Shown: piece by piece, positions 22,983 to 30,897 of the stretch
Numbering within the stretch: position 1 is the first letter of the stretch
Layout: every line of letters begins with the position of its first letter
The notes under the pieces: model-generated
Database searches by the model: none
What the model saw: only the letters and a program-made list of their open reading frames with translations
Told to the model about the DNA's origin: nothing
Source of the DNA: Clostridia bacterium
Lineage (GTDB): Bacteria > Bacillota > Clostridia > Oscillospirales > Acutalibacteraceae
DNA length: 33,265 bases
Direction of reading: 5' to 3'
Assembly (NCBI GenBank): GCA_017513525.1
Contig: JAFXFC010000007.1
Coordinates: forward strand, 1-33,265
Translations under genes and position numbers: made by a program

Positions 22983-24428
22983 TTATCTTTTTTCTTTTCT
23001 ACAAATAGGGCAACCTCTTCCATTTACCCTATTATTGACCGTGGATTCCCATTCGTGTCCATGTTCACATATCCACCAGAATTTTTTGTTACTGTGTGCA
23101 GTAATATGTGTAGGTAATGCTTCTCCATTTCTTGTGTAATTCCATGATTTTGCAACATCAGGACGTATAGTGGCTAAATCATTAAATCCTACTAACACTT
23201 TTTTGCCGGCACAAACTGGGCATCCTTCTCCTCGTACACGCTTTATTATTGATTTGGTGTAGCTGTGTCCTTTCTCGCACTTCCAATATACAACCCTTTC
23301 GCCGCCTCCATATATTTCTGATGGATTGACATCATTTCTTTCATAATCCCAATATTTGAGTAGTTCCGGGTGTTTTGTTGCTAAATCATTACCCTCATAT
23401 TTCAAAAGATTGCGATGCTTAGAGCACACGCTTCCCTCAGCAATTCTGCTCGGTAATGCTAAATATGATCTACCACATATTTTGCATTTCCAATAATATC
23501 GATGCCCCGTACCGAGCGTAACCATTTCTGGTGTTATAGATCCGTTTTTCTCATAATCCCATCTATCAATTAAATCTGGTCTTAGTGCAGCAATGCTATT
23601 TTCTTTGCGCAATAAAACATATTGGTTTTTAATTGCAATGGCATCTCTTGAACAATCCACATCAATCGATACGTCAAAGCAAATTGATTTAAGCACATCT
23701 CGTATAAGGTGGGTCAAAGCATTAAAAGAAGTTCTTTCATTAATATAAAAATCTGCTTGATTCCTTTCTTCGGTGCACTTGTATTCCTTTATAACAAATA
23801 ATGTGATACCGATAGATTCGAAAAACTCCTTTTTGCTAATATCTTTTTCTGATTTTTCTTTATGGGAATAATATCCGTTATATTCAATTCCAATGTTTTT
23901 AGACGGAATAAATATATCAATTTCTTGTCCTTCAAATATATATCTGTTTACAGTGTCATTAAATAGTTGTTTAAGATAGAAATATATTGCTTGTTCAGGA
24001 AAAGATGTTTGACTTTGCTTTGCACAAATAGGGCACCCCTGTCTATTGCTACGTTGCTTAATGGACATCAAATAATCATCGTGACCAAGCGGACAAATCC
24101 AATATACCTTTTTATTTGAATGCGTTGTAACCTCGGTTGGGTTGATTGTATTTTTCTTGCTCCACTCAGCGGCCAAATCGGGTGATTGGGATTGCAAATC
24201 ATTATAACCAATAAGTACTTTTTGATTTGCACAGTAAGGGCATGAGGAACCTCTTAGTGTGCGGTTTGCAATATACGCTTCATATTCGCCACCGCATTTT
24301 TTGCATTTCCACCACACTTTTTTATTACTTCCGTGAGTTAATTTCTTTGGGTCATATTCTGTGTTCTTTTCCCAATTCCATTCTGCCATCAGTTCGGCAT
24401 TATCAATTATATATTTCTTTTCTGCCAT
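22983..24428 (-). CDS. Zinc-ribbon repeat protein with embedded PD-(D/E)XK (Vsr-like) nuclease domain
   Basis: A 481-residue protein of five treble-clef/zinc-ribbon repeats of the DUF4379 kind (each about WDYEKN...P..v..gs.kkvyWkC..gH...CP.C). Two precede and three follow a nuclease core. Metal ligand sets are C42/C45/C63/C66, C112/H116/C132/C135, C315/C318/C335/H338, C384/H388/C403/C406 and C454/H458/C473/C476. The nuclease core (about 140-245) shows E145, EIDIFIP (D171), IEYNGYYSH (E182) and a FVIKEYKC strand. The repeats probably bind DNA and position the nuclease. GAGGTG precedes ATG 24428. First gene of the operon with the kinase. Confidence 0.82.
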   Translation of the reverse strand: MAEKKYIIDNAELMAEWNWEKNTEYDPKKLTHGSNKKVWWKCKKCGGEYEAYIANRTLRGSSCPYCANQKVLIGYNDLQSQSPDLAAEWSKKNTINPTEVTTHSNKKVYWICPLGHDDYLMSIKQRSNRQGCPICAKQSQTSFPEQAIYFYLKQLFNDTVNRYIFEGQEIDIFIPSKNIGIEYNGYYSHKEKSEKDISKKEFFESIGITLFVIKEYKCTEERNQADFYINERTSFNALTHLIRDVLKSICFDVSIDVDCSRDAIAIKNQYVLLRKENSIAALRPDLIDRWDYEKNGSITPEMVTLGTGHRYYWKCKICGRSYLALPSRIAEGSVCSKHRNLLKYEGNDLATKHPELLKYWDYERNDVNPSEIYGGGERVVYWKCEKGHSYTKSIIKRVRGEGCPVCAGKKVLVGFNDLATIRPDVAKSWNYTRNGEALPTHITAHSNKKFWWICEHGHEWESTVNNRVNGRGCPICRKEKR

Positions 24429-24465
24429 AACTTTGGCACCTCACTTTTAAAATTATTACTTATAA

Positions 24466-24494
24466 ATTATACCATAAAATTTTCCAATAGTAAA
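24466..24494 (-). promoter_or_regulatory. Promoter of the nuclease-kinase operon
   Basis: On the minus strand TATAAT (24471-24466) is preceded, 17 bases upstream, by a weak -35 TTTACT (24494-24489). It lies about 38 bases before the nuclease ATG. Confidence 0.55.
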
Positions 24495-24642
24495 CATGCA
24501 CTGTTTTATGATAACAACAAACAAGAAAGGAGTGATGTTATTTGTTTGTTTAATAATTTTGAATTAGTAAAAATTCGACTGGAGAATGTGAAAAAGTATA
24601 AAAAGCGTTTATAAAAAAGAAAATGCCGAAATCGGCATTTAG
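24495..24642. other. Gap with a palindrome and a very short frame
   Basis: AAATGCCGA/TCGGCATTT (24621-24640) is a perfect palindrome with a T-rich flank on the minus strand, probably a terminator. An AAAGGAG at about 24526-24532 precedes a 22-codon frame (TTG 24546) that encodes a basic peptide. The spacing is too long for me to call it a gene. Confidence 0.4.
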
Positions 24643-24722
24643 ATTATTCATTATTCATCAGCGAAGCGACTTCATTATTCATTACGGAAATCCGTTTTAA
24701 TGAATGATGAATATTGAATAAT
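24643..24722. repeat. MITE-like AT-rich nested palindrome
   Basis: Outer arms 24643-24658 and 24707-24722 are complementary with one mismatch. An inner pair of 13-bp arms (about 24672-24684 with 24698-24710) encloses ACGGA/TCCGT. Repeated ATTATTCATT units make up the arms. It is non-coding and resembles the small palindromic repeats found scattered in gut Clostridia. Confidence 0.6.
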
Positions 24723-24746
24723 GAAAAATGAATAGTACAAAATCAA

Positions 24747-24774
24747 AAATCCGCCGATTTTCATCAGCGGATTT
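24747..24774 (-). terminator. Terminator of the intact tRNA-Pro
   Basis: AAATCCGC (24747-24754) pairs with GCGGATTT (24767-24774). On the minus strand the T-rich tract follows. It begins 8 bases past the CCA end of the tRNA. Confidence 0.75.
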
Positions 24775-24781
24775 CCGATTT

Positions 24782-24857
24782 TGGTCCGAGTGACAGGGAT
24801 CGAACCTGCGGCCTGATGGTCCCAAACCACCCGCGCTCCCAGCTGCGCCACACCCGG
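24782..24857 (-). tRNA. tRNA-Pro(UGG), intact, carried inside the element
   Basis: The full cloverleaf can be drawn: acceptor CCGGGTG/CACTCGG, D stem GCGC/GCGC, anticodon stem GGTGG/CCATC with loop TTTGGGA (anticodon TGG), variable AGGCC, T arm GCAGG-TTCGATC-CCTGT, discriminator A and encoded CCA. Stems are complete with only G-U wobbles. It reads the same codons as the interrupted gene but differs from it in most stems, so it is not a simple duplicate. It lies 158 bases inside the right junction. Confidence 0.93.
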
Positions 24858-24883
24858 ATATCTATTCAATTTTTCAGTTTCTT

Positions 24884-24932
24884 GCGTGGAAGTGGGACAA
24901 ACTGTGGTCAAACGCAAAATCCACGCTTTTTT
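24884..24932 (+). terminator. Hairpin with T6 near the right end of the element
   Basis: GCGTGGA (24884-24890) pairs with TCCACGC (24920-24926), followed by TTTTTT. A GTGGTCAAA word (24904) lies in the loop. No plus-strand gene precedes it, so it may be a leftover from a lost gene. A second imperfect inverted repeat lies at about 24946-24980. Confidence 0.45.
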
Positions 24933-25015
24933 GAGTCTGCTTATGATCCCGAAAGCCCGCACCGTTAAAGGCTTTTCGGGACTTTCGTAAAATCTCGGCT
25001 ATAACTGCTGGGCAC

Positions 25016-25024
25016 GCTCCCAAA
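25016..25024. repeat. Right 9-bp attachment repeat
   Basis: GCTCCCAAA, identical to 15931-15939. It marks the right junction of the element within the tRNA-Pro anticodon loop. Confidence 0.8.
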
Positions 25025-25055
25025 GCAGGCGCGCTACCAACTGCGCTACACCCCG
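25016..25055 (-). pseudogene. 5' half of the interrupted tRNA-Pro(UGG)
   Basis: Read on the minus strand: acceptor CGGGGTG (25055-25049), TA, D arm GCGC-AGTTGGTA-GCGC, G, anticodon 5' strand CCTGC, loop TTTGGGA and two bases GC of the 3' anticodon strand. Then tRNA identity stops. The matching 3' half is at 15895-15939. Confidence 0.88.
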
Positions 25056-25265
25056 ATTAATATATATTTTAAATAGTATATCACAACTCAACTGTAGTGT
25101 CAATAAAACAGAATTATATAACTGCAAGGATTTTAAAATTTTATTTTCTTTCGAAATAAAAACTTATCAAAATCATTAGCATTGTAATCACTTGTAATAT
25201 TTGTATGGTATATATGAAATCTTTGTAGGGAGTTTATTACAGTTTAGTCATTTTTCCCTAAAATA

Positions 25266-25294
25266 TTGATTTTTTCTTTTATAACGAATAAAAT
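25266..25294 (+). promoter_or_regulatory. Promoter of the dockerin carboxypeptidase gene
   Basis: TTGATT (25266-25271) and TAAAAT (25289-25294) are separated by 17 bases in a very AT-rich gap. The remainder of 25056-25265 has no gene and should include the tRNA-Pro promoter on the minus strand. Confidence 0.6.
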
Positions 25295-25336
25295 TATCAT
25301 TGTAGAGAATGAATTGATATGGGGCGGTGATCGGCT

Positions 25337-26212
25337 GTGAAAATGTGGAAGAAAATTTTATCTGTTTTTATTTGTATATCTCTTTTTTCGTGGATTTTTT
25401 CACTATGCGGTGTTTTTGCGGCTGAAGTTCAGCCCGGTGATGTAAATTCCGACGGAAAAGTATCCTCAGAGGATGCAAGGCTCATTCTTCATTACTGTGT
25501 CAGCATTAAAAAAGCGCCTGAAGGCATACTGCCGTTTGCTGATCTTGACGGTGACGGAAAAATCGGTGCAGAAGATGCAAGAATTACTCTTCGTCTTTCA
25601 ATCGGACTTCCAAAAGAGCGGGTTTCTTCACGAAGTGTTCCCGGTGGTAAGATTATTGGTTATACCGCTAAAAATTATCCTATTTATAGTGTTGACGGAC
25701 TTATTTATATTGACGGTATACTTATTGTAAATAAAACCTATTCATTACCCGAAAATTATAATCCGGGGGATCTTCTCCCGGATTGCAGCAACGCTTTCCG
25801 CAGAATGCAAAATGATGCGACACAAAATGGTCTTTCAATATATATAAGCTCCGGATACCGCTCATATGCTTCTCAGAAAAGCATATATAACCGCTATGTA
25901 AGCCGTGACGGAAAATATCTTGCAGACACATATTCAGCCCGACCCGGACATTCCGAGCATCAGACGGGACTCTCTATAGATCTTAACACTATTACCCGCT
26001 CTTTCGGGAACACAGCCGCAGGCAAATGGGTAGCAGCTCACTGTCATGAATACGGCTTTATCATAAGATACCCCGAAGGCAAATCACACATCACGGGCTA
26101 CTGCTATGAGCCATGGCATCTGCGTTATGTTGGAATTGATACTGCTTCAAAAATTGCCGCAAGCGGTCTTTGCCTTGAAGAGTATTACGGCATTACATCA
26201 ACATATTCATAA
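25337..26212 (+). CDS. VanY-type D-alanyl-D-alanine carboxypeptidase with type I dockerin
   Basis: A 291-residue secreted protein. A signal peptide (about 1-29) is followed by a dockerin with two Ca-binding duplications, GDVNSDGKVSSEDARLIL and ADLDGDGKIGAEDARITL (about 34-92). The M15 peptidase domain (about 105-285) shows SGYRSYASQ, the zinc motif GHSEHQTGLSID (His and Asp) and EPWHLRYVG (second His and catalytic Glu region). It would trim D-Ala from peptidoglycan stem peptides outside the cell. The dockerin implies docking to a cohesin-bearing scaffold or surface protein. GTG 25337 is preferred over ATG 25343 because the GGGGCGGTG ribosome binding site is better spaced from it. Confidence 0.9.
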   Translation: MKMWKKILSVFICISLFSWIFSLCGVFAAEVQPGDVNSDGKVSSEDARLILHYCVSIKKAPEGILPFADLDGDGKIGAEDARITLRLSIGLPKERVSSRSVPGGKIIGYTAKNYPIYSVDGLIYIDGILIVNKTYSLPENYNPGDLLPDCSNAFRRMQNDATQNGLSIYISSGYRSYASQKSIYNRYVSRDGKYLADTYSARPGHSEHQTGLSIDLNTITRSFGNTAAGKWVAAHCHEYGFIIRYPEGKSHITGYCYEPWHLRYVGIDTASKIAASGLCLEEYYGITSTYS

Positions 26213-26218
26213 TGAATT

Positions 26219-26251
26219 GCACTTTACAAAAATTTGTAAAGTGCTTTTTTT
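26219..26251 (+). terminator. Terminator of the dockerin carboxypeptidase gene
   Basis: A stem of about 12 bp (26219-26230 with 26233-26244) is followed by T7, six bases after the stop codon. Confidence 0.85.
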
Positions 26252-26314
26252 GTCTTGAAGAGAGAACGCCTGTGTGTTATAATCTTTTTTCGGAATTATG
26301 TTTTAAGGTGATGT

Positions 26315-27598
26315 ATGGTGAATTACGAGATTTACAAAAATTTAGGCATAAGCTCTGAGGTACTTTCCTACAGCGAAGAAATTTTAGCTTCTCTTGAGAA
26401 ACGCTTTAAGAAAATAGATGAAGTTGCCGAGTACAATCAGGCAAAGGTCTTAAAGGCCATGCAGGATAACCGTGTGAATGCCGCCTGCTTTGCGGGAACT
26501 ACCGGCTACGGTCACGATGATATCGGCCGCGATACTCTCGAAAAAGTATATGCCGATGTATTTCACACAGAAGCTGCCCTTGTGCGTCCACATATTACCT
26601 GCGGCACACATGCGCTTGCTGTTGCTCTTTCAGCTAATCTTCTCCCCGGAGATGAGCTTCTCTCTCCCGTCGGCAAGCCCTATGACACCCTTGAAGAAGT
26701 AATCGGTATCAGAGAATCCGCTTGCTCTCTTAAAGAATACGGTGTTTCTTACCGTCAGGTAGATTTACTCGAAGCCGGTAGCTTTGACTATAAAAACATA
26801 GAAAAAGCAATAAACGAAAAAACAAAGCTCATTACCATTCAGCGCTCCAAAGGCTATCAGATGCGTCCCTCTTTCTCCGTAAAGCAGATAGGAGAGCTGA
26901 TTGCCTTCTGTAAGAAGGTAAAACCCGGTGTCACTGTTATGGTTGATAACTGCTACGGTGAATTTGTTGAAGAAATCGAGCCTTCAGACGTAGGCGCCGA
27001 TATGATAGTAGGCTCTCTTATTAAAAATCCCGGCGGCGGTCTTGCTCCCATAGGCGGTTATATTGCAGGAACTAAGAAATGTATCGACCGCTGTCACTAC
27101 AGACTTTCAGCTCCCGGTATCGGACAGGATGTAGGCGCAAGCCTCTCACTTCTTACAAACTTCTATCAGGGCTTCTTCCTCTCCCCTACTGTAGTTGCAG
27201 GCGCTCTCAAGGGAGCAATATTTGCAGCTAATATATATGAAAAACTCGGCTTCAAGTGTGTTCCCAATTCTACTGAAAGCCGTCACGATATTATTCAGTC
27301 TGTTCTTCTCGGTTCCCGTGAGCGGATGCTCGCATTCGCAGAGGGTATTCAGAAAGCCGCTCCTGTGGACAGTTATGTGACACCTATACCCTATCCCATC
27401 CCCGGTTACAACTGCGATGTTGTTATGGCTGCAGGCGCTTTCGTTCAGGGTTCGTCAATTGAGCTTTCTGCAGACGGCCCCGTAAATGAGCCATATGCCA
27501 TATACTTCCAGGGCGGACTTACCTGGTATCACGCAAAGTTCGGTATTATGATGTCTCTTCAGAGAATGTTTGAACAGGGACTTATAAATCTCAATTAA
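26315..27598 (+). CDS. PLP-dependent 'aluminium resistance'/methionine gamma-lyase family protein
   Basis: A 427-residue cytosolic fold-type I PLP enzyme of the Alum_res family, related to cystathionine and methionine gamma-lyases. The family features are GTTGYGHDDIGRDTLE (about 60-75), RPHITCGTHALAVAL, VMVDNCYGEF (the Asp that contacts PLP), and QRSKGYQMRPSF with a candidate PLP lysine. The true reaction in this family is not firmly known; the name comes from an aluminium-tolerance observation. AAGGTG lies just before ATG 26315; GTG 26318 is a possible alternative. It is a single gene with its own terminator. Confidence 0.88.
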   Translation: MVNYEIYKNLGISSEVLSYSEEILASLEKRFKKIDEVAEYNQAKVLKAMQDNRVNAACFAGTTGYGHDDIGRDTLEKVYADVFHTEAALVRPHITCGTHALAVALSANLLPGDELLSPVGKPYDTLEEVIGIRESACSLKEYGVSYRQVDLLEAGSFDYKNIEKAINEKTKLITIQRSKGYQMRPSFSVKQIGELIAFCKKVKPGVTVMVDNCYGEFVEEIEPSDVGADMIVGSLIKNPGGGLAPIGGYIAGTKKCIDRCHYRLSAPGIGQDVGASLSLLTNFYQGFFLSPTVVAGALKGAIFAANIYEKLGFKCVPNSTESRHDIIQSVLLGSRERMLAFAEGIQKAAPVDSYVTPIPYPIPGYNCDVVMAAGAFVQGSSIELSADGPVNEPYAIYFQGGLTWYHAKFGIMMSLQRMFEQGLINLN

Positions 27599-27602
27599 TA
27601 AA

Positions 27603-27645
27603 AAAGGACGCAAATCCGTTTGGAATGCGTCCTTTGAGTTTTTTT
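27603..27645 (+). terminator. Terminator between convergent genes
   Basis: A perfect 10-bp stem (27603-27612 with 27626-27635) is followed by GAG and T7. Confidence 0.85.
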
Positions 27646-27652
27646 GTGCTTT

Positions 27653-29527
27653 TTATGCGGCTGTTGTTTCTTCTTCAACTGCCGGTGTTTCTTCTGCCTC
27701 GAGTTCAATTTCGGGCTGAGGCTCCGTTATTGTGCCGAGAATCATCTGAAGAGCTTCAACAAGCTGACCTTCACTTGCTTCATCAATAGTAACTGTAATA
27801 GTGTCACCTACATTGAAGAGAACCACCATATCTGCTACATCTGCTGCTACATAGTAGTATACACCTGAATTATCAAGCTCGATGTAGAAGTAGGTATTAC
27901 CTGAAACTACTGTTGTGCGGATATCTGTTACAGTACCTGTAATAGCAGCAAGTCCTGTAGAGGGACTGTCAGTTGAAGGCTTATTTCCTGATACATCAAA
28001 GCTTATATCAATGATAACAGAGGGACTAAGAGCCTTGAGACCCTTGATATATTCGCTGACAGCACTTGCCAAATCAGCATTTTCTTCTGTGGGAATAGCA
28101 ACAACATTATACTGCTGAACGTTAACCATAGCATAGGATTTTACAATATTTGCATTGTCCTTAAGCGCCATGAAATAGGTAGCTTCGCCGTCAATATTAA
28201 GAAGAATGGGGAATGCAGCCTTCCAACCCTTATCGGAAACCTTACCCTGTGCAGAAAGCTGTGCAGCAGCTTCGGTAGCACCTGTAGTGTTATAGAAGAA
28301 GCCTTCCTTGGTTCTCTGGTTAATAAAGAAGAAACCAAGAATTGAGTCGTCGGATGTAACGGAAGTAACACCTGTGTAAAGATAAACGTCATCGCCTACT
28401 GCAATGAATGAATATCCCTGTGAAGCCTGCTTAACACCTGACTGACCGATAATGGAGTTCCAGAAACCGCCTGCATACTTACCGAGGTAATTATACTGCT
28501 GAACAAGAAGGTCAGCGTCAAATGCCTGGTCAATCCAAGCGATCTCGGAGCTATCTGCACCGATTTCATCAGCAGTGTAATAGGTATCTTCACCTGTTTC
28601 GGCATCAACAAGGATTACACCTGCAACATCGTCACCACCTACAAGGCCGACAGTCTTTTTAATGTGTTCAACTACCCAGAAGGGCTTACCGTTGTCGTCT
28701 ATTTCAAAGGAAGTGTCACCGAAAATGTATGTGGGATACTTAAAACGAAGATGTCTTACAAGTAATTCTCCGAAATGCTCAGCTGTAGAATACTTTATAT
28801 CAAATTCTGTAATAAGCTGTGCTTCCTGTGTATTGAGGTTAACTCTTACGTAACCCGGAATACCTTCATATTCATCACCCATAACGGAGTTTGTGAACCA
28901 CTTGAAGATATCGCCGTACTGCAAGGGATAAACTCTGTAGGGAGAACCCTTATAGTTTATCTGAGTTGAATCAGCTTCAAGAATTTCAAACTGAGATTCA
29001 AGACCGAGTGCTGAGAAGTCACCGATAGTCTTATCGGCAAGTGCACGGGCAGCATCCTTATCAATAAGAGGAACCTTATCAAAATCGGAAATGCTGTCGA
29101 TAACGGAAATTGTATTATCAAATTCTGCATTTTCAATTGTAAGAATTTCTGAATAGTCCTTTGCTCTGAAGAAGGGACTTGAAATAATATATCCTACACC
29201 TACGATAAGTCCGAGAACAACTGCAAGAATTACAGGAACAGTTGCCTGTCTTTTTACATAGGGAACATATTCAGGCTTAATGAATGCTCCTGAAGTCACG
29301 AATGCAGAGCCTACATAAGAGGCAAGAACTATTGCCCAATAGATGTAGAAGTCATAGGACTGCAAATTCATGGGGGGAAGCATGAAATAATAAGCAACTA
29401 CTGCAACAATAAGTGTGATAACGATATTAATAATGATTTTAAGACCTGCTTTTTCGGGGGGGATAAGCACATCTTTTACACTTTTCTTTTTACCGCTGTC
29501 TGAAAAATCTACTTTAATAGGATCCAT
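27653..29527 (-). CDS. Membrane-anchored protein of unknown function
   Basis: A 624-residue protein. Three transmembrane segments lie near the N-terminus (about 28-50, 58-82 and 95-116), followed by a large domain that probably faces the outside. The C-terminal 100 residues contain a beta-rich stretch (ITGTVTDIRTTVVSGNTYFYIELD, partly OB-like) and an acidic Glu/Thr-rich tail. I do not recognise a named family. ATG 29527 is chosen after AAAGGAGC; an upstream in-frame start at 29587 has no ribosome binding site. It lies 66 bases after serS in the parA-parB-serS cluster and may be co-transcribed. Confidence 0.7.
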   Translation of the reverse strand: MDPIKVDFSDSGKKKSVKDVLIPPEKAGLKIIINIVITLIVAVVAYYFMLPPMNLQSYDFYIYWAIVLASYVGSAFVTSGAFIKPEYVPYVKRQATVPVILAVVLGLIVGVGYIISSPFFRAKDYSEILTIENAEFDNTISVIDSISDFDKVPLIDKDAARALADKTIGDFSALGLESQFEILEADSTQINYKGSPYRVYPLQYGDIFKWFTNSVMGDEYEGIPGYVRVNLNTQEAQLITEFDIKYSTAEHFGELLVRHLRFKYPTYIFGDTSFEIDDNGKPFWVVEHIKKTVGLVGGDDVAGVILVDAETGEDTYYTADEIGADSSEIAWIDQAFDADLLVQQYNYLGKYAGGFWNSIIGQSGVKQASQGYSFIAVGDDVYLYTGVTSVTSDDSILGFFFINQRTKEGFFYNTTGATEAAAQLSAQGKVSDKGWKAAFPILLNIDGEATYFMALKDNANIVKSYAMVNVQQYNVVAIPTEENADLASAVSEYIKGLKALSPSVIIDISFDVSGNKPSTDSPSTGLAAITGTVTDIRTTVVSGNTYFYIELDNSGVYYYVAADVADMVVLFNVGDTITVTIDEASEGQLVEALQMILGTITEPQPEIELEAEETPAVEEETTAA

Positions 29528-29593
29528 AGTGTCAGCTCCTTTGTGATATGTAAAAAATATTTTACCATAATATTCTTTCTTATGCAATAATTA

Positions 29594-30880
29594 TTATTTT
29601 ACGGGAATGATTTTTTCTTTTCCGCCCATATAAGGACGAAGAGCTTCAGGGATGTTTACACTGCCGTCTTCATTAAGATTATTTTCAAGGAATGCAATAA
29701 GCATTCTGGGGGGAGCTACAACAGTGTTATTAAGAGTATGAGCAAGATATTTGCCGTCCTTACCGTTTACTCTTATCTTAAGTCTTCTTGCCTGTGCATC
29801 ACCGAGATTGGAGCAAGAACCGACTTCAAAATATTTACCCTGTCTTGGTGACCATGCTTCAACATCAATTGATTTTACCTTAAGGTCAGCAAGGTCGCCT
29901 GAACAGCATTCAAGTGTTCTTACGGGAATATCAAGAGAACGGAAAAGATCTACTGTGTTCTGCCAGAGCTTATCGAACCACATCATGCTGTCTTCGGGCT
30001 TACAGACAACTACCATTTCCTGTTTTTCAAACTGATGTATTCTGTAAACGCCTCTCTCCTCAATACCGTGAGCGCCCTTTTCCTTACGGAAGCAGGGAGA
30101 ATAGCTTGTAAGTGCCTGCGGAAGTGTATCCTCGGGAATAATAGTATCAATAAACTTACCTATCATTGAATGCTCGCTTGTACCGATAAGATAGAGATCT
30201 TCACCCTCTATTTTATACATCATGGCTTCCATTTCAGCAAAGCTCATAACGCCTGTAACAACATCGCTTCTTATCATAAACGGAGGAATACAGTAGGTAA
30301 AGCCTCTGTCTATCATGAAATCTCTTGCATATGAGATAACTGAAGAATGAATTCTTGCGATATCTCCCATGAGATAATAAAAACCGTTACCTGCAACTCT
30401 TCTTGCGCTGTCAAGGTCAATGCCGTTGAATCTTTCCATAATATCTGTGTGATAAGGAATGGGGAAAGACGGAACTACGGGCTCACCGTAACGCTGAACC
30501 TCAACATTTTCGCTGTCATCCTTACCGATGGGTACACTTTCATCAATAATATTGGGAATTACCATCATTATATTCTTGATTTTTTCCTGAAGCTCTGCTT
30601 CCTTTGCTTCTGCAGCAGCAAGAGCCTCGGACTGCTCATTTACGAGTTTTTTCATTTCCTCGGCTTCTTCTTTTTTGCCCTGTCCCATAAGTGCGCCGAT
30701 TTGCTTCGAATACTTATTTCTTGATGCACGAAGATTATCAGCATCTGTTTTGTTCTTTCTGCTTTCTACATCAAGAGCCAGTACCTCGTCAACAAGGGGG
30801 AGCTTGCTGTCCTGGAACTTCTTTTTAATATTTTCTTTTACTGCTTCGGGATTTTCTCTTAAAAATCTTATATCTATCAT
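29594..30880 (-). CDS. serS: Seryl-tRNA synthetase
   Basis: A 428-residue class II synthetase that charges tRNA-Ser (and tRNA-Sec where present). The N-terminal coiled-coil arm (about 25-105, Lys/Glu/Ala-rich) contacts the long variable arm of tRNA-Ser. The catalytic core shows motif 2 FRKEKGAHGIEERGVYRIHQFEK and, near the C-terminus, motif 3 in NNTVVAPPRMLIAFLENN. It begins MIDIRFLRENPEAVKEN, as is typical. AAGGAG precedes ATG. It follows parB by 17 bases, and no T-box is present, so it depends on the parAB transcript or an internal promoter. Confidence 0.96.
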   Translation of the reverse strand: MIDIRFLRENPEAVKENIKKKFQDSKLPLVDEVLALDVESRKNKTDADNLRASRNKYSKQIGALMGQGKKEEAEEMKKLVNEQSEALAAAEAKEAELQEKIKNIMMVIPNIIDESVPIGKDDSENVEVQRYGEPVVPSFPIPYHTDIMERFNGIDLDSARRVAGNGFYYLMGDIARIHSSVISYARDFMIDRGFTYCIPPFMIRSDVVTGVMSFAEMEAMMYKIEGEDLYLIGTSEHSMIGKFIDTIIPEDTLPQALTSYSPCFRKEKGAHGIEERGVYRIHQFEKQEMVVVCKPEDSMMWFDKLWQNTVDLFRSLDIPVRTLECCSGDLADLKVKSIDVEAWSPRQGKYFEVGSCSNLGDAQARRLKIRVNGKDGKYLAHTLNNTVVAPPRMLIAFLENNLNEDGSVNIPEALRPYMGGKEKIIPVK

Positions 30881-30897
30881 TTTTCTATCTCCTTAAA

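Larger units (their letters stand above)
15931..25024. mobile_element. About 9.1-kb defence-loaded element integrated in the anticodon loop of tRNA-Pro(UGG)
   Basis: The insert is bounded by the 9-bp direct repeat GCTCCCAAA (15931-15939 and 25016-25024), which covers the anticodon loop and the first two bases of the 3' anticodon stem. It separates the two halves of one tRNA-Pro gene and carries a complete tRNA-Pro(UGG) near its right end. Cargo: HTH-DUF3990 gene and partner, Mrr nuclease, hsdM fragment, C-terminal half of a tyrosine recombinase, a protein with an HEPN-like motif, a kinase, and a zinc-ribbon nuclease. The recombinase gene is broken by deletion, so the element is probably no longer mobile by itself. 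Internal repeats and a third tRNA-end-like remnant (21576) suggest accretion of more than one element. Confidence 0.82.

Noticed and set aside
24675..24962. 95-residue minus-strand frame
   Set aside because: It covers the intact tRNA-Pro and the MITE-like repeat. The GSIPVTRTK part is the translated T arm of the tRNA.
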